Assembly (NCBI RefSeq): GCF_032854445.1
Contig: NC_088305.1
Coordinates: 5,275,606-5,339,605 of the forward strand
Origin: Liolophura sinensis
Taxonomy: Eukaryota; Mollusca; Polyplacophora; Chitonida; Chitonidae
Direction: 5' to 3'
Length of the DNA: 64,000 nucleotides
This document shows positions 11,981 to 24,003 of the stretch, one piece after another. Both the position numbers and the translations under genes were made by a program. The notes under the pieces are model-generated. The model was not told where the DNA came from, ran no database searches, and saw nothing but the letters and a program-made list of their open reading frames with translations. How positions within the stretch are numbered: position 1 is the stretch's first letter; each line of letters opens with the position of its first letter.

Positions 11981-12645
11981 TGTAGATTTGCGGCCACTTA
12001 CGTGAACCTCTAGCGATGTTCTTTGTATAAAACACCACTGTCCGGCCGTGAGGACCAGTATTTAGGACAAACTTCGAAGAGTACGATGTAAATCACGTGG
12101 ATGAAAGTACTCATAAAACGGTGACGTCATCATATGCATAGCCATCTTAATCTGTTCAATTGTCACTTCGGGTTACAGGAGTGCATTAATTCTCCTTATT
12201 ATTTATGTAGTAACTTTTTCAACTCCAACCCCCAAAATATATATCCTCTAACTTTCCCGTGGTACCATGCCATACCCCCAAATGCAGATTGCACTTTTCT
12301 CTGCAGCATAACAAAAAAAAAATCAGCCTACTCACATGTAGCATCATGTCCACCATTATTTGAGCTGTTGTTGTCGGAAGTGAAGGTGCAAAATAGCAAT
12401 TCAGAAATTTATAGTGTATCAGCAACCTATAATGTCTGTGGTAGTATTATCCAATCAGTGTCCCTTCACATCGTCAGTTTTTCTATTGGCAAATCTTGCA
12501 CCCAATTGCACGAAATGTGCATGTGTAACCTCTTTTTGAAAGCGGGAGGTCACATGACCGGCGCCTTTTTCTGAAAAATGTTGGCAGAGATACGGAGAAA
12601 TCAAGCATGCAGTGTATATTCACTACTAAAACTCACATTTGCAGG
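11981..12645. other. Unique sequence, no gene recognised
   Basis: Open frames at 12134-12574 (plus, 146 codons) and 12219-12425 (minus) overlap and have no recognisable domain. CCAAT motifs (ATCCAATCAG, CTATTGGC) and TCACATGACC lie at about 12449-12560. Confidence 0.4.
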
Positions 12646-12906
12646 GGGCGCCCTGACCGAGGTGTTAGCTGCCAGCGCGGCGCATGACCCAGGAACTTTT
12701 TCACCAATGCAGTCGCTGTGATTTCAAGTCCATCGCATACTGGCTTCCTTTCTGGCCATACGTGGTAAGGTCTCCCAGCACCCTACAGATGGTCACGTGT
12801 TTCCCCCAAGCTTTGCGCAGCTCCCTCCCATCATCATGCTGGCCGCTGTCGTATAAATGAAATATTCTCGAGGACGGTGTAAAACACCAATCATATAAAT
12901 AAGTAA
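12646..12906 (+). mobile_element. SINE family A, near full length
   Basis: Plus-oriented. A tRNA-like head includes GTTAGCTGCCAGCGCGGCGC and the box-B-like GCAGTCGCTGTGATTTCAAG, followed by GGCTTCCTTTCTGGCCATAC, GGCCGCTGTCGTATAAATGA, and an AAACACCAATCATATAAATA tail. Confidence 0.92.
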
Positions 12907-12918
12907 TATTACGTATGC

Positions 12919-12986
12919 GTGCAGTCAGAGGTTAGAGTCCGTGCAGTCAGAGATCAGAGTCCGTGCAGAGTCAGAGGTTAGAGTCT
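12919..12986. repeat. Three tandem ~22-bp units
   Basis: GTGCAGTCAGAGGTTAGAGT then CC occurs three times just downstream of the SINE. The third unit has a 2-bp insertion. Confidence 0.85.
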
Positions 12987-13131
12987 CTGCCCTGAAAGCC
13001 TGGCACAATGGTTTCAGTTGAGTTCCAACTAAATCGCAACTAAGGCTTTTAAATGGATAATCCTTTTCTATCAGATCTCAGCTTATGTTACAGCTAAATA
13101 CAGTCGTGGTCAACTGGGTGTCAGAGAAAAG

Positions 13132-13190
13132 TATCTAGTATGAGGCGTCATGACTGGTGTCCTGGGTAATGTGTTCCACTGAGTCAGCGT
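13132..13190 (+). mobile_element. Possible fragment of SINE family B
   Basis: TATGAGGCGTCATGACTGGT then GTCCTGGG resembles the mid-region of the full family B copy at about 37570-37600 (GGGGTGTCATGTCTGGTGTC). Short and diverged. Confidence 0.35.
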
Positions 13191-13742
13191 TGTGTAAATG
13201 ACAATATTGTGGACGAAACACAAATAAAAACTAAAAATCTTCTCTGCATGAGAGGCCGTTCAATTAGAAAAAAGATTTATCTCGTACAATTTCTGATAGG
13301 TTACGTTGTTTTTTCTTCACCTCACCACTACACTACAAAGTACATCGAAGATAATAGCTCTCAGCAAAAACTACATGTACAACCCAAGCTGCAAGCTACA
13401 GCAAAATACCAGTTTGGAAGGTAAACAACGACGCATTGGAACTAGCAACTTGTTCTGCGTTGATTCCACATGTTTTCAATCCGCGGTAATCTAGTCTCGC
13501 AAAACCCCGCATGCCCTCGCGTTCCCTGGACAGTCTGGTATCAGAACCGCTTACAAGTTCACATACATATACAACACTCGGCTGTTCAAAGTGATGACTT
13601 AAGCGAATTCTGGTCAGTTTATTTCCGCCCATGAGCTCATTTAACATCGTGAGCATGGTGTATTCAGAAGTGAGAATAAGGATGTTCGCTACAGTAGGAT
13701 ACCACATTTTGTGGGACTACGGAGACCTCGTTGTGTTGGATA
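13191..13742. other. Unique sequence, no gene recognised
   Basis: Overlapping frames on both strands at 13209-13707 have no recognisable motif. Confidence 0.4.
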
Positions 13743-13888
13743 CGTTTATTTATTTATTTATTTCATTGGTGCCGTACTCAGGAATATTTCACTTATACGA
13801 CGACGACCAGCATTATGGTGGATGGAAACCGGGCAGAGTGCGGGGGAAACCCTGGACTTGAGCTCACCACGACCACATTGGTGTTCGA
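13743..13888 (-). mobile_element. SINE family A, internally shortened copy
   Basis: (TTTA)n tail, a shortened junction (TTTCATTGGTGCCGTACTCA, missing the usual TTTTAC), TACGACGACGACCAGCATTA, GTGCGGGGGAAACC. It then jumps to GAGCTCACCACGACCACATT, so the middle of the core is deleted. Confidence 0.9.
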
Positions 13889-15894
13889 TACGTAGACTAG
13901 CAGATGTTTAAATGTGAGAGCAATTATGGAGCTATACCACCATTAAAACCGCTTTGTTCTAACCCACACACCACAGAACTGGGGAAACTTCCTTATCCCT
14001 GAAATGCTAGTACAGCTAAACAACAGTGCAGCAACGTCCCAGCATTATGAAGGGATGTATACTGAGCAAATTACATTCATGTCTCACATAAACACAACTA
14101 CATGGATATCAAATAAAATACTGTTTTAGGCTGATTTTTGTTGTTGTTGAGAAAATGCTTCCATTAAACTGAAACATGAGTATTATTTACGTATGTATTA
14201 CCTTTAACACTAGCCACCATTTTAAAAGTGAAATATTCTGTGTACAGCGTTAAAGCGTAGAGAAATAAAGATATAGACATATTCACACGCTTAAACTAAC
14301 ATATTAATTGAAAACACACCATATTCCCTCGTCAAAACACAACCATATACTCTGTAACACACATTGGGTACTTAAAGGTCTATATTTGAGCTCTGGAGAA
14401 GGACAAAATGTCTCCCACCCTATCACATGCGCCAAAATGATATAATCATGCGCCATTTCCACACAAGCACATAGTGGGGCCCACATAACTGGGTATAGTT
14501 TCACCACCACACCATTAACCGCGCGTCGCCCTGTAACTGATATGTAGGACGACGTACATGTATAATATCTACATATAGCTACTGGATAAAGCTTTGCAAT
14601 TTATGCTAACAACTATAACTTTCCCATAGGCCGTACTCATTTTCACTCTGCAAGTGGGCTTTAGTTTAAAGATTTTACTCACATAAGCAACTTTTCTCCA
14701 AGCGGACTATTTTCTTGTCTCATAACTACAAAACGTATATACACAAATGTCATTATTTGTATGTATAGCTACATAAGGACATATATGGACAAAAAAGGTC
14801 TCGCATGTAAAACAGATTCTCTCAAACAAATTGGCTGGACACGACCCTCCTTTAATAAAACAATGTCATAAGTCAAACGTAATTAACAACGACGCAAGTT
14901 TCTAAGACGCTTGGTGTTCATAATTGAACGTCGCTTCATTGAGTACAATCATGTGAATGACTAACAGCTATGGTATGAGAGGTAAAATCCATATGTATTA
15001 CGCATGTAAGGCGATTTATCAACAGCACGATTACTCGCCATCCTTAATTCACTCAACAAACCCACAGAGCCGTGCCTGTTGACGCAACTGTCAATCAAGT
15101 TTCGGAAGTGAGTTTACTTGCACTCGGGATGTTATTTTTCTCCGGCTATACAATAGACTATATCTATTATCTGTTGACCTTGCACGCAATAGTTATGATT
15201 TCATCAGCATGCAGTCGTATTTATTATTATATCGATCTTTGTTTATTAGGTCGGTTCGTATAAACGCTCGCTTGTACACGTTTGTGCTGGGGGTAGACAC
15301 ATATGCGTGCATCTCCGCATGGTACCGACAACTGTCGCCCACTGCCCACTTGATCCTCAATAAATATAAGTATGTTCACAGTATACACGTCATATTAGGC
15401 TCATATAAAACAAGACCGTGAATTGATCTGGCTCTGAAAGGAACGTACAACTGTAAAAGTACTCATTTGTACAGTACATCTAGTCTACATTTACGGGCTT
15501 CGTGTCTGGTTTGTGTAAATACAATAAGTTATATGGGGTTTTACTTGGACAGGTGGAGCAATAAAATCCGGACGGAGACTTATTGCACGTGTCAATAATA
15601 CCGCTGGGTATACAGCGCATTATACCAAATGCAGGGTTCAAGTTTTTCGTAGAGTCTAGTTTCGTCTGGCTTTATGTAAACCTATTAATAGTGTGTAGTT
15701 TGGTTACCAACAGGCAGAAAGTTTAAAACAGCAACTTTTACAACAGTACCAACGTGACTAGGCCTATAAAATGAAATGGTTTATAGTCACGAAACCTTCT
15801 CTTACAGGTCTTCTCGTATCACAGCGTGCAAAAACCAGTTTATTTACCATTTCCCTGATGTCTCCTTTAATCCAATGCTTCGAAGCTGTTTTTT
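13889..15894. other. Unique AT-rich sequence, no gene recognised
   Basis: Frames of 60-70 codons only. At 15068-15106 a CCCACAG and a GAAGTGAGT could bracket a 39-bp micro-exon, but the evidence is too thin to call it. Confidence 0.4.
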
Positions 15895-15985
15895 TTGGGG
15901 TTGCACTAAAGAATGTCGTATTTGATACCGCGGACATCCGGGCACTTCACTCGTACGCGGCAGCGGTAAGCATACGATGAGGTGA
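15895..15985 (-). mobile_element. Decayed SINE family A fragment
   Basis: GGGTTGCACTAAAGAATGTC and CGTACGCGGCAGCGGTAAGC recall the core order CCGTACTCAAGAATATTTC and TACGACGGCGGTCAGC. It abuts the left arm of the palindrome. Confidence 0.5.
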
Positions 15986-16000
15986 AAAATAACACGCATC

Positions 16001-16893
16001 GTCCGAACACCATTTATACTTAATATATATAACAAGGTACATAACTCCAATGTCTGAGACAGAGGACACAACTTTACATAAATGGAAATAAAACACGGGA
16101 ATATATTTCAACCTCAACCAAACAACGTTCGTTCGAAAGAATAAGCTTTACATCGGCGTGTGAATCGGCAAGAAAGCGTGTTTTCACTTGGCTACATGAA
16201 GCTGGAAACCTGTAAGTTTATAGCTTTCTTGTTTATACGGACAAATCCGGTAACAGGGAGGAGACCATCAGGCGACAGTTCTGGCTTGATTTCTCAGCGA
16301 TGAAAGCCGCTGAAGCCACCATATTTCAGCCATCGACCAAGTGAAAGGTTCCTTAAATAAAACACCCTGACATACCTTAATTTGTTACGGTCTACAGCAG
16401 TTATGCTGCATTCTTTGTTTTTTTACTCCACACACGCAAACATGTCAGTTCAACTTGCCCCGATCACTCTAATCCGTCAGCGAGATAAAAGTTTAGCTCT
16501 GATTGGTTGTAAGCAAATCTGCGACCAATCAGAGCGAAGCTGACGGATTACAAGTGATGTAGACAGGTTGAACTGGCAGCTTACAATAACATTTTAATTC
16601 GTCGATGGTAGAAATATGGTGGCTCCAGCGGCATTCATCTCTGAGAAATCAAGCCAGAACTATCGCCCGACAGTCTTTTCCCTGTTCGACTAAACACGTG
16701 AAAACATGTTTGTGGGCCGATTTATACACAAGTGTAAAGTTTAATGTGCCAACTTTTGAACGAACGTCGTTTGGTTGAGATTAGCTCATTTTTCCGTGTT
16801 TTGTGTCCAGTTATGTGAAGTTGGGTTCTTCTGTCCTAGGCACTGAAGTTATGTACCTTGTGATATGTATTATGTATAAATAGCGGTCGGAAC
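16001..16893. repeat. ~0.9-kb imperfect palindrome (foldback element candidate)
   Basis: The left arm (16001-16515) and right arm (16516-16893) are inverted complements at roughly 80 percent by eye. Matching pairs include ACAAGGTACATAACT/AAGTTATGTACCTTGT, TTTCTCAGCGATGAA/TTCATCTCTGAGAAA, ATCCGTCAGC/GCTGACGGAT, and the central GCTCTGATTGGT/ACCAATCAGAGC around a 16-bp loop. The left arm carries about 135 extra bases in two or more insertions. I saw no transposase frame. It could be a foldback or MITE-like transposon, or an inverted duplication. Confidence 0.8.
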
Positions 16894-17059
16894 ATTCTGC
16901 CACCTATGGTGGAAAGGTATAATGAGCAACATTCGACGATATTCAGGGAGGTACGGCTGGCAACAACCACACATTACAGTATGTAAGACGCGTGAACGAT
17001 GTGCACAAAATATATAAATTGTGAACGTCTACAAAATCTCGTTTTGCACTTATGATAAA

Positions 17060-17285
17060 ATCGAGACATACCGCATAGAGAGTAAGACCAAAGCAGCGAC
17101 GAATGTCACCGATGAATTACCTCGGTTAAGGTTTTATTCTCACTGTTCACGTAAATGCATAAATAGTAGCAAATTACACCCCCTCTAGCACCATGGCCTA
17201 AGCAAATTAGGGGAAAAAATACAGTGATGTTAATTGCAATTTATTAGACGTCACTGGTCAAGAATTACTCAAAATGCTGAGTTGT
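17060..17285 (+). mobile_element. Dispersed repeat: 73-bp-like unit plus ~170-bp right module
   Basis: GCATAGAGAGTAAGACCAAA and GCAGCGACGAA match the 73-bp satellite unit (30.1-31.9 kb). They are followed from 17116 by a module (GGTTTTATTCTCACTGTTCA, TAGCACCATGGCCTAAGCA, GTTAATTGCAATTTATTAGA) that recurs in the same orientation at 36267-36437. Confidence 0.7.
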
Positions 17286-17508
17286 GAAATTTAGCATACA
17301 ATAACATTAAAGAACTGCAAAGCGACCAAGAGGTCATGAAACAGTTTGTATCAACTCCCTTGGAATATAAATAATGTTTTAACCGCCGTGTGTGAGCGAG
17401 TAAGCATGTCAGCGCGGTAAAACGGCAAATGCCCGCCGTCTCGAGCAGAGGCCTTGTAAATCGAGACATTAGGGTTTCACACACAAACTATCTCTGGTCC
17501 TGCGTCTA

Positions 17509-17526
17509 GCCATAGCCATAGCCATA
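17509..17526. repeat. (CCATAG)3 microsatellite
   Basis: CATAGC hexamers repeated three times. Confidence 0.85.
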
Positions 17527-18289
17527 GATGTCGCTTGGTTTACAATGTAGTATTGGTGACCAACCTGATGACATTGTCATCATATTTTTGGTGGTAAGAA
17601 CTTTCAAGCCCATATAAACCGATGACAGTAAATTTCTTTTCATGTATATATAGACCACAAATTCATACCCCACTTCCCCTGAATATTCATTAGATAGCCT
17701 GTCTTTGCTGAGGGGATCTGACTAATAAAAGATAGTGCGATTCAAATTTGAAATTATTGAGCATATGGCGTGAATTCAAAGGAACTGTTCACGGAAAATC
17801 AAACTATAAAATGTTATATTGGGTCATTCTCCCCACGAAGATACATGTAGCAGAATTGATCCTATTTTAACATTAGATGATATAGGGCACTACACAGCAG
17901 TTCGTAAGAGTGTTTGCAAATCTCCGGAAGCTCTCTCTGCTCAGGGTTTCCTTGACTGTCACGTGATACGAACATGGGACGAAACACTGAAGAGACATAA
18001 AAGGTGCGTGACTTCAGATCTAACAATTCGCGACTGATCTAATCTGAACAGCGCCGTCTTTCTCAGCTTGATACTCTCACTGTTCTCTAACTATAACCCA
18101 TATATATGTAGATGACGTGTGAGGTGATCGCGAAAACTAAAATTAGATCGGCACCTCTACCTAACAAGCCTACATGAGATGGGGAAATATATAAACTGTC
18201 ATCTTGCAAATGTTTCATTTATTTATTTTGCCATCAAAATTACCCACAAATGATAAGTTTCAGCACGTTATACTTACTCAAAGTTGATA
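17527..18289. other. Unique sequence, no gene recognised
   Basis: A 72-codon frame at 17819-18037 has no recognisable motif. I see nothing supportable. Confidence 0.4.
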
Positions 18290-18453
18290 TATTTATTTAT
18301 TTATTTGAATTGTGTTTTACGGCGTACTCAAGCATATTTCACTTATACGACGGCGGCCAGCATTATGGTGGGAAGAAACTGTGCAGGACCCGGGGGGGGG
18401 GGGGAACGCACGACCATCCGCAGGTTGCTGGCAGACCTTCCCCGTGCGGCCGG
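18290..18453 (-). mobile_element. SINE family A, 5'-truncated copy
   Basis: TATTTATTTATTTATTTGAA tail, GGCGTACTCAAGCATATTTC, TACGACGGCGGCCAGCATTA, a G-run expansion at 18392-18404, and GACCATCCGCAGGTTGCTGG. Ends at GTGCGGCCGGTAC. Confidence 0.93.
18392..18404. repeat. Poly-G tract inside the SINE
   Basis: 13 consecutive G where other family A copies have GGGGG or fewer. This is expansion of the SINE's own G-run. Confidence 0.9.
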
Positions 18454-18716
18454 TACTAAAGTTGAAGCCTAACTTATAATTTCATAAGGCTTATTGAAGT
18501 CCTGAAAGACTATAAATTATAACTTATAACAATGCGGATATGAAAAAACACTCGGATTTCATGGATTTTCCGTATGACGATCTGCATTTTATTTATCAGT
18601 CTGATTAGTGTTTCATTCCGCATTTTCGCAATATTACCATTAAAACGGTCTCGTTTTTCCCATGAGCCTTTTTTTTTTTAAAGGGTGGGAGTTAGAGTGA
18701 GCGAGTGCTTGGGGAT

Positions 18717-18971
18717 TAACGTCTCTATTAACAATTTTTCAGTCATATGACGACGAAGGAATCCTTAGAGTGCATGTAATGTGCCTCCTTATTGCAGGAC
18801 GGATTTCCACCGCTCTTTTATCTGGTGCTGCTTCAATGGGACGCCTTACCGACGGCACTATCCCATTCATGCTGAGCGCCAAGGTCTTAGGTGTTCCTTG
18901 ATCCAAGATTGACCCTGGACCTACCGATCCCGAAGCGGACGCTCTACCAACTGTGCTATCGGGCCCCGTCG
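18717..18971 (-). mobile_element. tRNA-derived SINE (family C) with tail shared with family B
   Basis: Read on the minus strand: the head GGGCCCGATAGCACAGTTGG followed by TAGAGCGTCCGCTTCGGGAT has a good box A, and GGTCCAGGGTCAATC is box-B-like. The body differs from families A and B. The 3' end CCTTCGTCGTCATATGACTG then AAAAATTGTTAA matches the tail at 26922-27006 and family B at 37.69 kb. Confidence 0.8.
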
Positions 18972-19335
18972 TAGGAGTCAGACAAAGTGACGTAAATGAC
19001 AGGTTGATGCAACACGACATACAACGAGATATGATAAAAAAAACCCACCTAATACTATATCCATGTAACGAATTCATCTGCACATATTAAAACACAAATG
19101 TCAGTGGATTTGTCTGACAGTGAACGTCAGTAAGCGAAGTATGTTATCTTCTCAACAAAACATGCCCTAACTACATAATAATCCTTTGTGAAAAGAACAT
19201 AAGCGACGCTGTGTAATACTTGTTTTCGTTACCCTTTCAACCTTGGCGCAGCCCGAAACTCGGTCTGCGTGTTCGTCACGCTCGCAGCATGTTAATCGAG
19301 TAGATGAGTTCATTGCATATACCATACGTGATGTT

Positions 19336-19336
<1 letters not shown>
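18972..19336. other. Unique sequence, no gene recognised
   Basis: I see no feature here before the AT/AC microsatellite. Confidence 0.4.
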
Positions 19337-19382
<46 letters not shown>

Positions 19383-19393
19383 TCACACACATG
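19337..19393. repeat. (AT)n(AC)n compound microsatellite
   Basis: About 17 AT repeats run into AC repeats and ACATCACACACA. Confidence 0.97.
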
Positions 19394-19906
19394 AAGACGT
19401 ACGTAGGGATAACGTAACAAAGAGGGCATCATTGACATCTACACATTCAGGAAATGCAGTCCAAATTGAGGTCACGCGATTTCCAAAGGATTCGGGTCAG
19501 TGCAAAGCACATGACACCAAGCTCGGCGAGTTTAACTTAAGCCTATAAAAGTGCAACGCGATAAAGTGTTTTCCAAAAAGTGACTAGCTCAACATTAGAT
19601 TTGCTATACACTGCTACACAAAGAGCCGTACTGTATATCGACATATTCATAAACTGGATCCTTCAATTTGTGGAATAGTGGTTGAGTTTAAGGACGGAGA
19701 ACCGGAGTTCTCGTGGGAATAATACCACCGCTAATCGCCGGGTATACACTATAGGCGTACACGATAAACCTCCCAAGTTAAAGCCGCAGCCTGTATCGAG
19801 GCCAACGCTTTAGTTGACCGACCAGCGATTGTCCGCAAGATATCGGAACAATTAGACTTCTGCGGATTGAAACAGATCTCTGACTCATCACCACAACATA
19901 CGTCTA
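19394..19906. other. Unique sequence, no gene recognised
   Basis: No repeat or motif recognised before the 40-bp array. Confidence 0.4.
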
Positions 19907-20347
19907 TGATATGTAGACTTATAGACTTATTATGTAGACGGTATATAGACTTTTATGGTGTATAAACTTATGGGGTATATAGATTTATAGAGTACCGGTA
20001 TACAGATTTATAGGGTATACAGATTTATAGGGTATATAGATTTATAGAGCACCGGTATACAGATTTATAGGGTATATAGATTTATAGAGTACCGGTATAC
20101 AGATTTATGGGGTATATAGATTTATAGAGCACCGGTATACAGATTTATAGGGTATATAGATTTATAGAGCACCTGTATACAGATTTATAGGGTATATAGA
20201 TTTATAGAGTACCGGTATACAGATTTATAGGGTATATAGATTTATAGGGTACCGGTATACAGATTTATAGGGTATATAGATTTATAGAGTACCGGTATAC
20301 AGATTTATAGGGTATATAGATTTACATGGTATGCACGGTAGATTTAT
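19907..20347. repeat. 40-bp minisatellite with GTACCGGTA motif
   Basis: The core at 19979-20330 holds almost nine units: ACAGATTTATAGGGTATATA followed by GATTTATAGAGTACCGGTAT. Each unit is itself a near-dimer of GATTTATAG(A/G)G. Variants change GTACC to GCACC. Flanks degrade into related GTAGACTTATAG units. Confidence 0.93.
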
Positions 20348-23090
20348 TGCGTTCATATCAACACTGGAAAGACTGGGTTTTATATAAGCACAAACTTAAT
20401 ACTCTTGGAAACTGCAAATATGGATCATTCGTATACCAGTGAGCACTGTCGAGATTTATGTAGATTATCCAGTAAAATTAGTTTGTACGATTGGGTAGCG
20501 CACTCTGTAAGCTTCAAAAAGCGTGACTTCAACGTACTTTAAAATGTAGGCCTGAATGTAGGTTGCTCATCAAGTATATATCCGGGAATGACAATGCCAA
20601 AAAATATCAAATAAATAAATAAATAATAAATTAAAAAGAGCACATATCCTAGACAAAATAAATGATAAAAACCTGAGGATTGCATTAAAATATGAGATCT
20701 GATATCATCATATGAAATCTTACCCGATTTCATCAATAGAATGATTCAGGATATCGGCAACGAAGGTAGACATACACACATATGTACATGTACGTGTGCT
20801 ATATCAAGGATCTCTCAAGCATTAGACTGTGTACTGTGTTCCCGTATTGCTGTCCACGTATATACAAATTAGCACCATATGTTAAACCATAGATATAGAA
20901 CGATCTGCCGAATACAATGCTGAGTGGACTACCCTTTAGCATTGTTTACATCAGTCTGACAACAGACGTATTAATACATCGGGTGACTCTCCTGGAAAAA
21001 AGGCGTTTGTCAGCCGTCGCTGGCGGCTATAGTGGAATCATGCAACTCGGGGACGGTGGTCATAAAGATAGGGGTGGGTGGGGGTGAAATTAGGACACGC
21101 CATTATATCTAAAATCTACGTACCGTGCCATTTGACCACATATGTATGGAGGGTCCTTGTATATATATATACGCATGTGTATTATTTCTAACCACAGGCT
21201 GGCGTTACCCTCCGATGACCCTTTTTTTTCTGATTTCTAGATCGAATCAATGGCAAATTGGTTGACGATCAAAAGTGTGATCAATTATTGCTTTATACAT
21301 TTTTGTCGATGTTTAATAAGGAATCGATGATGACACTGTTCTGATGCGTCTAAATCTGTAAGGATTTGCTTTGTTAGGGCCTTTAATAACGACGATATGC
21401 TGTTTAGTGGGGTCGGGAGTTCCTAACCACCAGGAAAAACGTCGAAGTATGAAGCCTACTTTCAACACAGATGAGCAATGACTCACTCTAACATCTAATC
21501 CCTGTTTGTGAGATGCTTTCTCTCTAGTGGTTCATAGCCTCTTTACCCCTCCTGACCTGGGTAGACATGAATGTGCGCACAGCGGCGGGTAAAGCTAGGG
21601 GAGCCATCACGGACAGGGCATTGCCCCACGGTGTAAGTTAAACACGTGACCAACTGCCGCGCAACGAACAACAACACCATGGTGTATTTAAGCCAGTCCT
21701 CCACGACGCTACATCAGTTTTTTTCCCTCTTTTTCTTCTTCATGCCTGACATCATTTTGATGACATGAGGGGTATAAACTCAACGAACAACTAAAAGTTT
21801 GTCTTACCTGAACTTGCTGTAATCCAGAGCACTTTCCTTAAGGCTTCGGTACATATGTGTACAAGTTAACTTCACAGCCCAACATCCACACTAATTATCT
21901 GTCAACCAGAGCACAATGCAGTCTAGATCCGCTTTGAAAAAAAAACAGCATACCCGAGTCACACTCCTTTATCAAGCAGCTGACAATCCGCAACCGTTAC
22001 GTTCAGCATGGATACATCAACTCACATTTATATTCGGTTCGTAGAAAACTGTTATGTGAATGATATACACGGAAATGTGACATACATATATATTCCATGT
22101 GGATCTCATATAGTACGCCTGGCTGAGCCCGACTTCGTTGGGAGGGCAAAGTTCGCGAAGGTCAGGCAGACAAAGACTTCGCTTGGCGCTCACTCAGCCA
22201 GCCTTCTCTCCAGCGTTGACTTGGGAGTTTCTCGCACACACACAACTACCGTTGATGCTGTCCCGTCCCGCACTTCTGTGCGGCCTTACAGTGCTAAGAT
22301 TGACACTCAGTAGGCCTATTACTCTGAGGTCCAGGAGAAAGCAGTTATACGTATCTAGACTACAACACGTGTTGCGAGGAGTCAGTTGTGTGTGACAAAT
22401 CTGTAGCTGATCATATCTGTATTGTAATTTGTCAATATTTAATGTAAATACTGCTGTAGGGCTACTGTGTGGGACTCCTCTCTGGCCAGCCTTATCTCAG
22501 CCACCACCCCCACCCAACCACTCCGCAATACTCCGACGTATTTTATCCGAATTTTTCCACATTTCAGCAGGTATATGCCGCTAAAAGAACAAAAACGCAA
22601 ACTGTTTAAAAAGCACTGTATATATAGTTATATATACTTTGGTAGACATTGTCTCTTGATTTTGGTTTTGATTATCAGTTTCGTGATGACTAGCTGTACG
22701 TTACGGGATCAAATGAACGCTCTTATTAACAAACAAAACCAGCATGTATATGCTAATGACCTCTTTTTTCAGCAGTTAACTCATCGTAGTCGATATTGTG
22801 TCACATACATGTAACTATGATTATAGTAATTATAGTTATGGGACTAATATAGACATATCATTTGATGAAGAGACCTATCTGTATGTAAATGTACATGTAT
22901 ATATATCTACTACAGACACTGCTCTATGAAGTCTAATCCGTTAAATGAATGCTAGCTAGGTTTTTTTCGATCGTGACAGAATATAGAATATGCTATAAGC
23001 TAGACAAATATTTTCAGTGCGCATGACCGAGGTTCCTTCGCTGTGGGACAAACACATCCAAGGTTAAAACATTATTGCCCTTGGCAGTCT
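20348..23090. other. Mostly unique sequence, no gene recognised
   Basis: An AATAAATAAATAAATAATAAA patch at 20613-20633 may be a lone SINE tail. A GC-rich stretch at 22115-22290 contains opposed CTGGCTGAG and CTCAGCCAG, a possible weak hairpin. The frames there (101 and 85 codons, overlapping) have no recognisable domain. Confidence 0.4.
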
Positions 23091-23114
23091 CAGAAATGTC
23101 TGCAAGTTGCGTAA

Positions 23115-23155
23115 ATTTTATGTCTTTGTGAAAGTGAAGACTGTAAATGGGCGCG
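23115..23155 (+). mobile_element. Solo arm related to the 11.84-kb foldback element
   Basis: TCTTTGTGAAAGTGAAGACT then GTAAATGGGCG parallels TCTTTGTGAAAGTGGACCCT then GTAGATTTGCGG at 11962-11993. No left arm was found. Confidence 0.4.
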
Positions 23156-23548
23156 AACATAGTTTCAAGTGGAAATCAGATATAAGTATACATACAAATT
23201 AGATTTGGACTGAATATTTGGCTTTTGTCCAAGTCGGTAATGTCGTAGCATAGACATAAATGATCATGTGCTTTTGTTTATCACACGTATGACCCATTTT
23301 GCTCATGCGCATTGATGCACCAGTTGAAACAGCTATATGGCTTATTGCTACAAACTTCTACACTCTATATGACAAACTGCTCTGCTATTCCAACAGGATA
23401 TTTGTGTACGTGTAACTGTGCAAACGATACAGTATTTGTGCTCTTTATTGATCCAGGTGTGTGCATTACTATATATAAAAGTGTCTGATTAAAGTATATG
23501 TGCTCAGTAGTTTTATGCGCATGTAAATTCGTATCTGTAACCGAGCAA
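23156..23548. other. Unique sequence, no gene recognised
   Basis: Nothing supportable seen. Confidence 0.4.
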
Positions 23549-23740
23549 TTTATTTATTTATTAAATTGATTTTATTGGAGTTTTAGGCCGTACTCAAGAA
23601 TATGTTACTTACATATAACTTGCCAGAATTATATGGGAGAAAAAAAAAAACGCGCCAGGAGAAAACCTTGGACCATCCGCAGGTTGCTGGAGGACCTTTC
23701 AACGTATGACCGCTTGAACTGGACTTGAAGTCACAGCAAG
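23549..23740 (-). mobile_element. SINE family A copy
   Basis: TTTATTTATTTATTAAATTG tail, GGCCGTACTCAAGAATATGT, an A-run inserted where the C/G-rich segment normally lies, GACCATCCGCAGGTTGCTGG, GAACTGGACTTGAAGTCACA. The tRNA head is missing. Confidence 0.9.
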
Positions 23741-24003
23741 TACATAAGTGAAGTATATGTCTGCTCATTAAACATCCTCGGCTCAATGGTCAGGTTCACA
23801 GATAGTGACGTAGATCTAACTCTGTGATGACTGTCATCACAGGACAAAAGATCACCAACAGACCAACTGCAAACCAACATAATTTTACCTCTGTATTGAA
23901 AAACTTGATCCATTTGTGAAAAGAGGGCGAAAAAAAAAAACGTTATTCTTGTTAGCTTTTGTTCAAGATACAGCATTGTGGTGAGAGAATCCCAACATAA
24001 ACT

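Noticed and set aside
15068-15106. Possible micro-exon between CCCACAG and GTGAGT
   Set aside because: It is only 39 bp with a weak pyrimidine tract, and such pairs occur often by chance.
22138-22395. GC-richer overlapping frames as an exon
   Set aside because: Two frames are open at once, no domain is seen, and weak inverted CTGGCTGAG/CTCAGCCAG copies suggest a decayed repeat instead.
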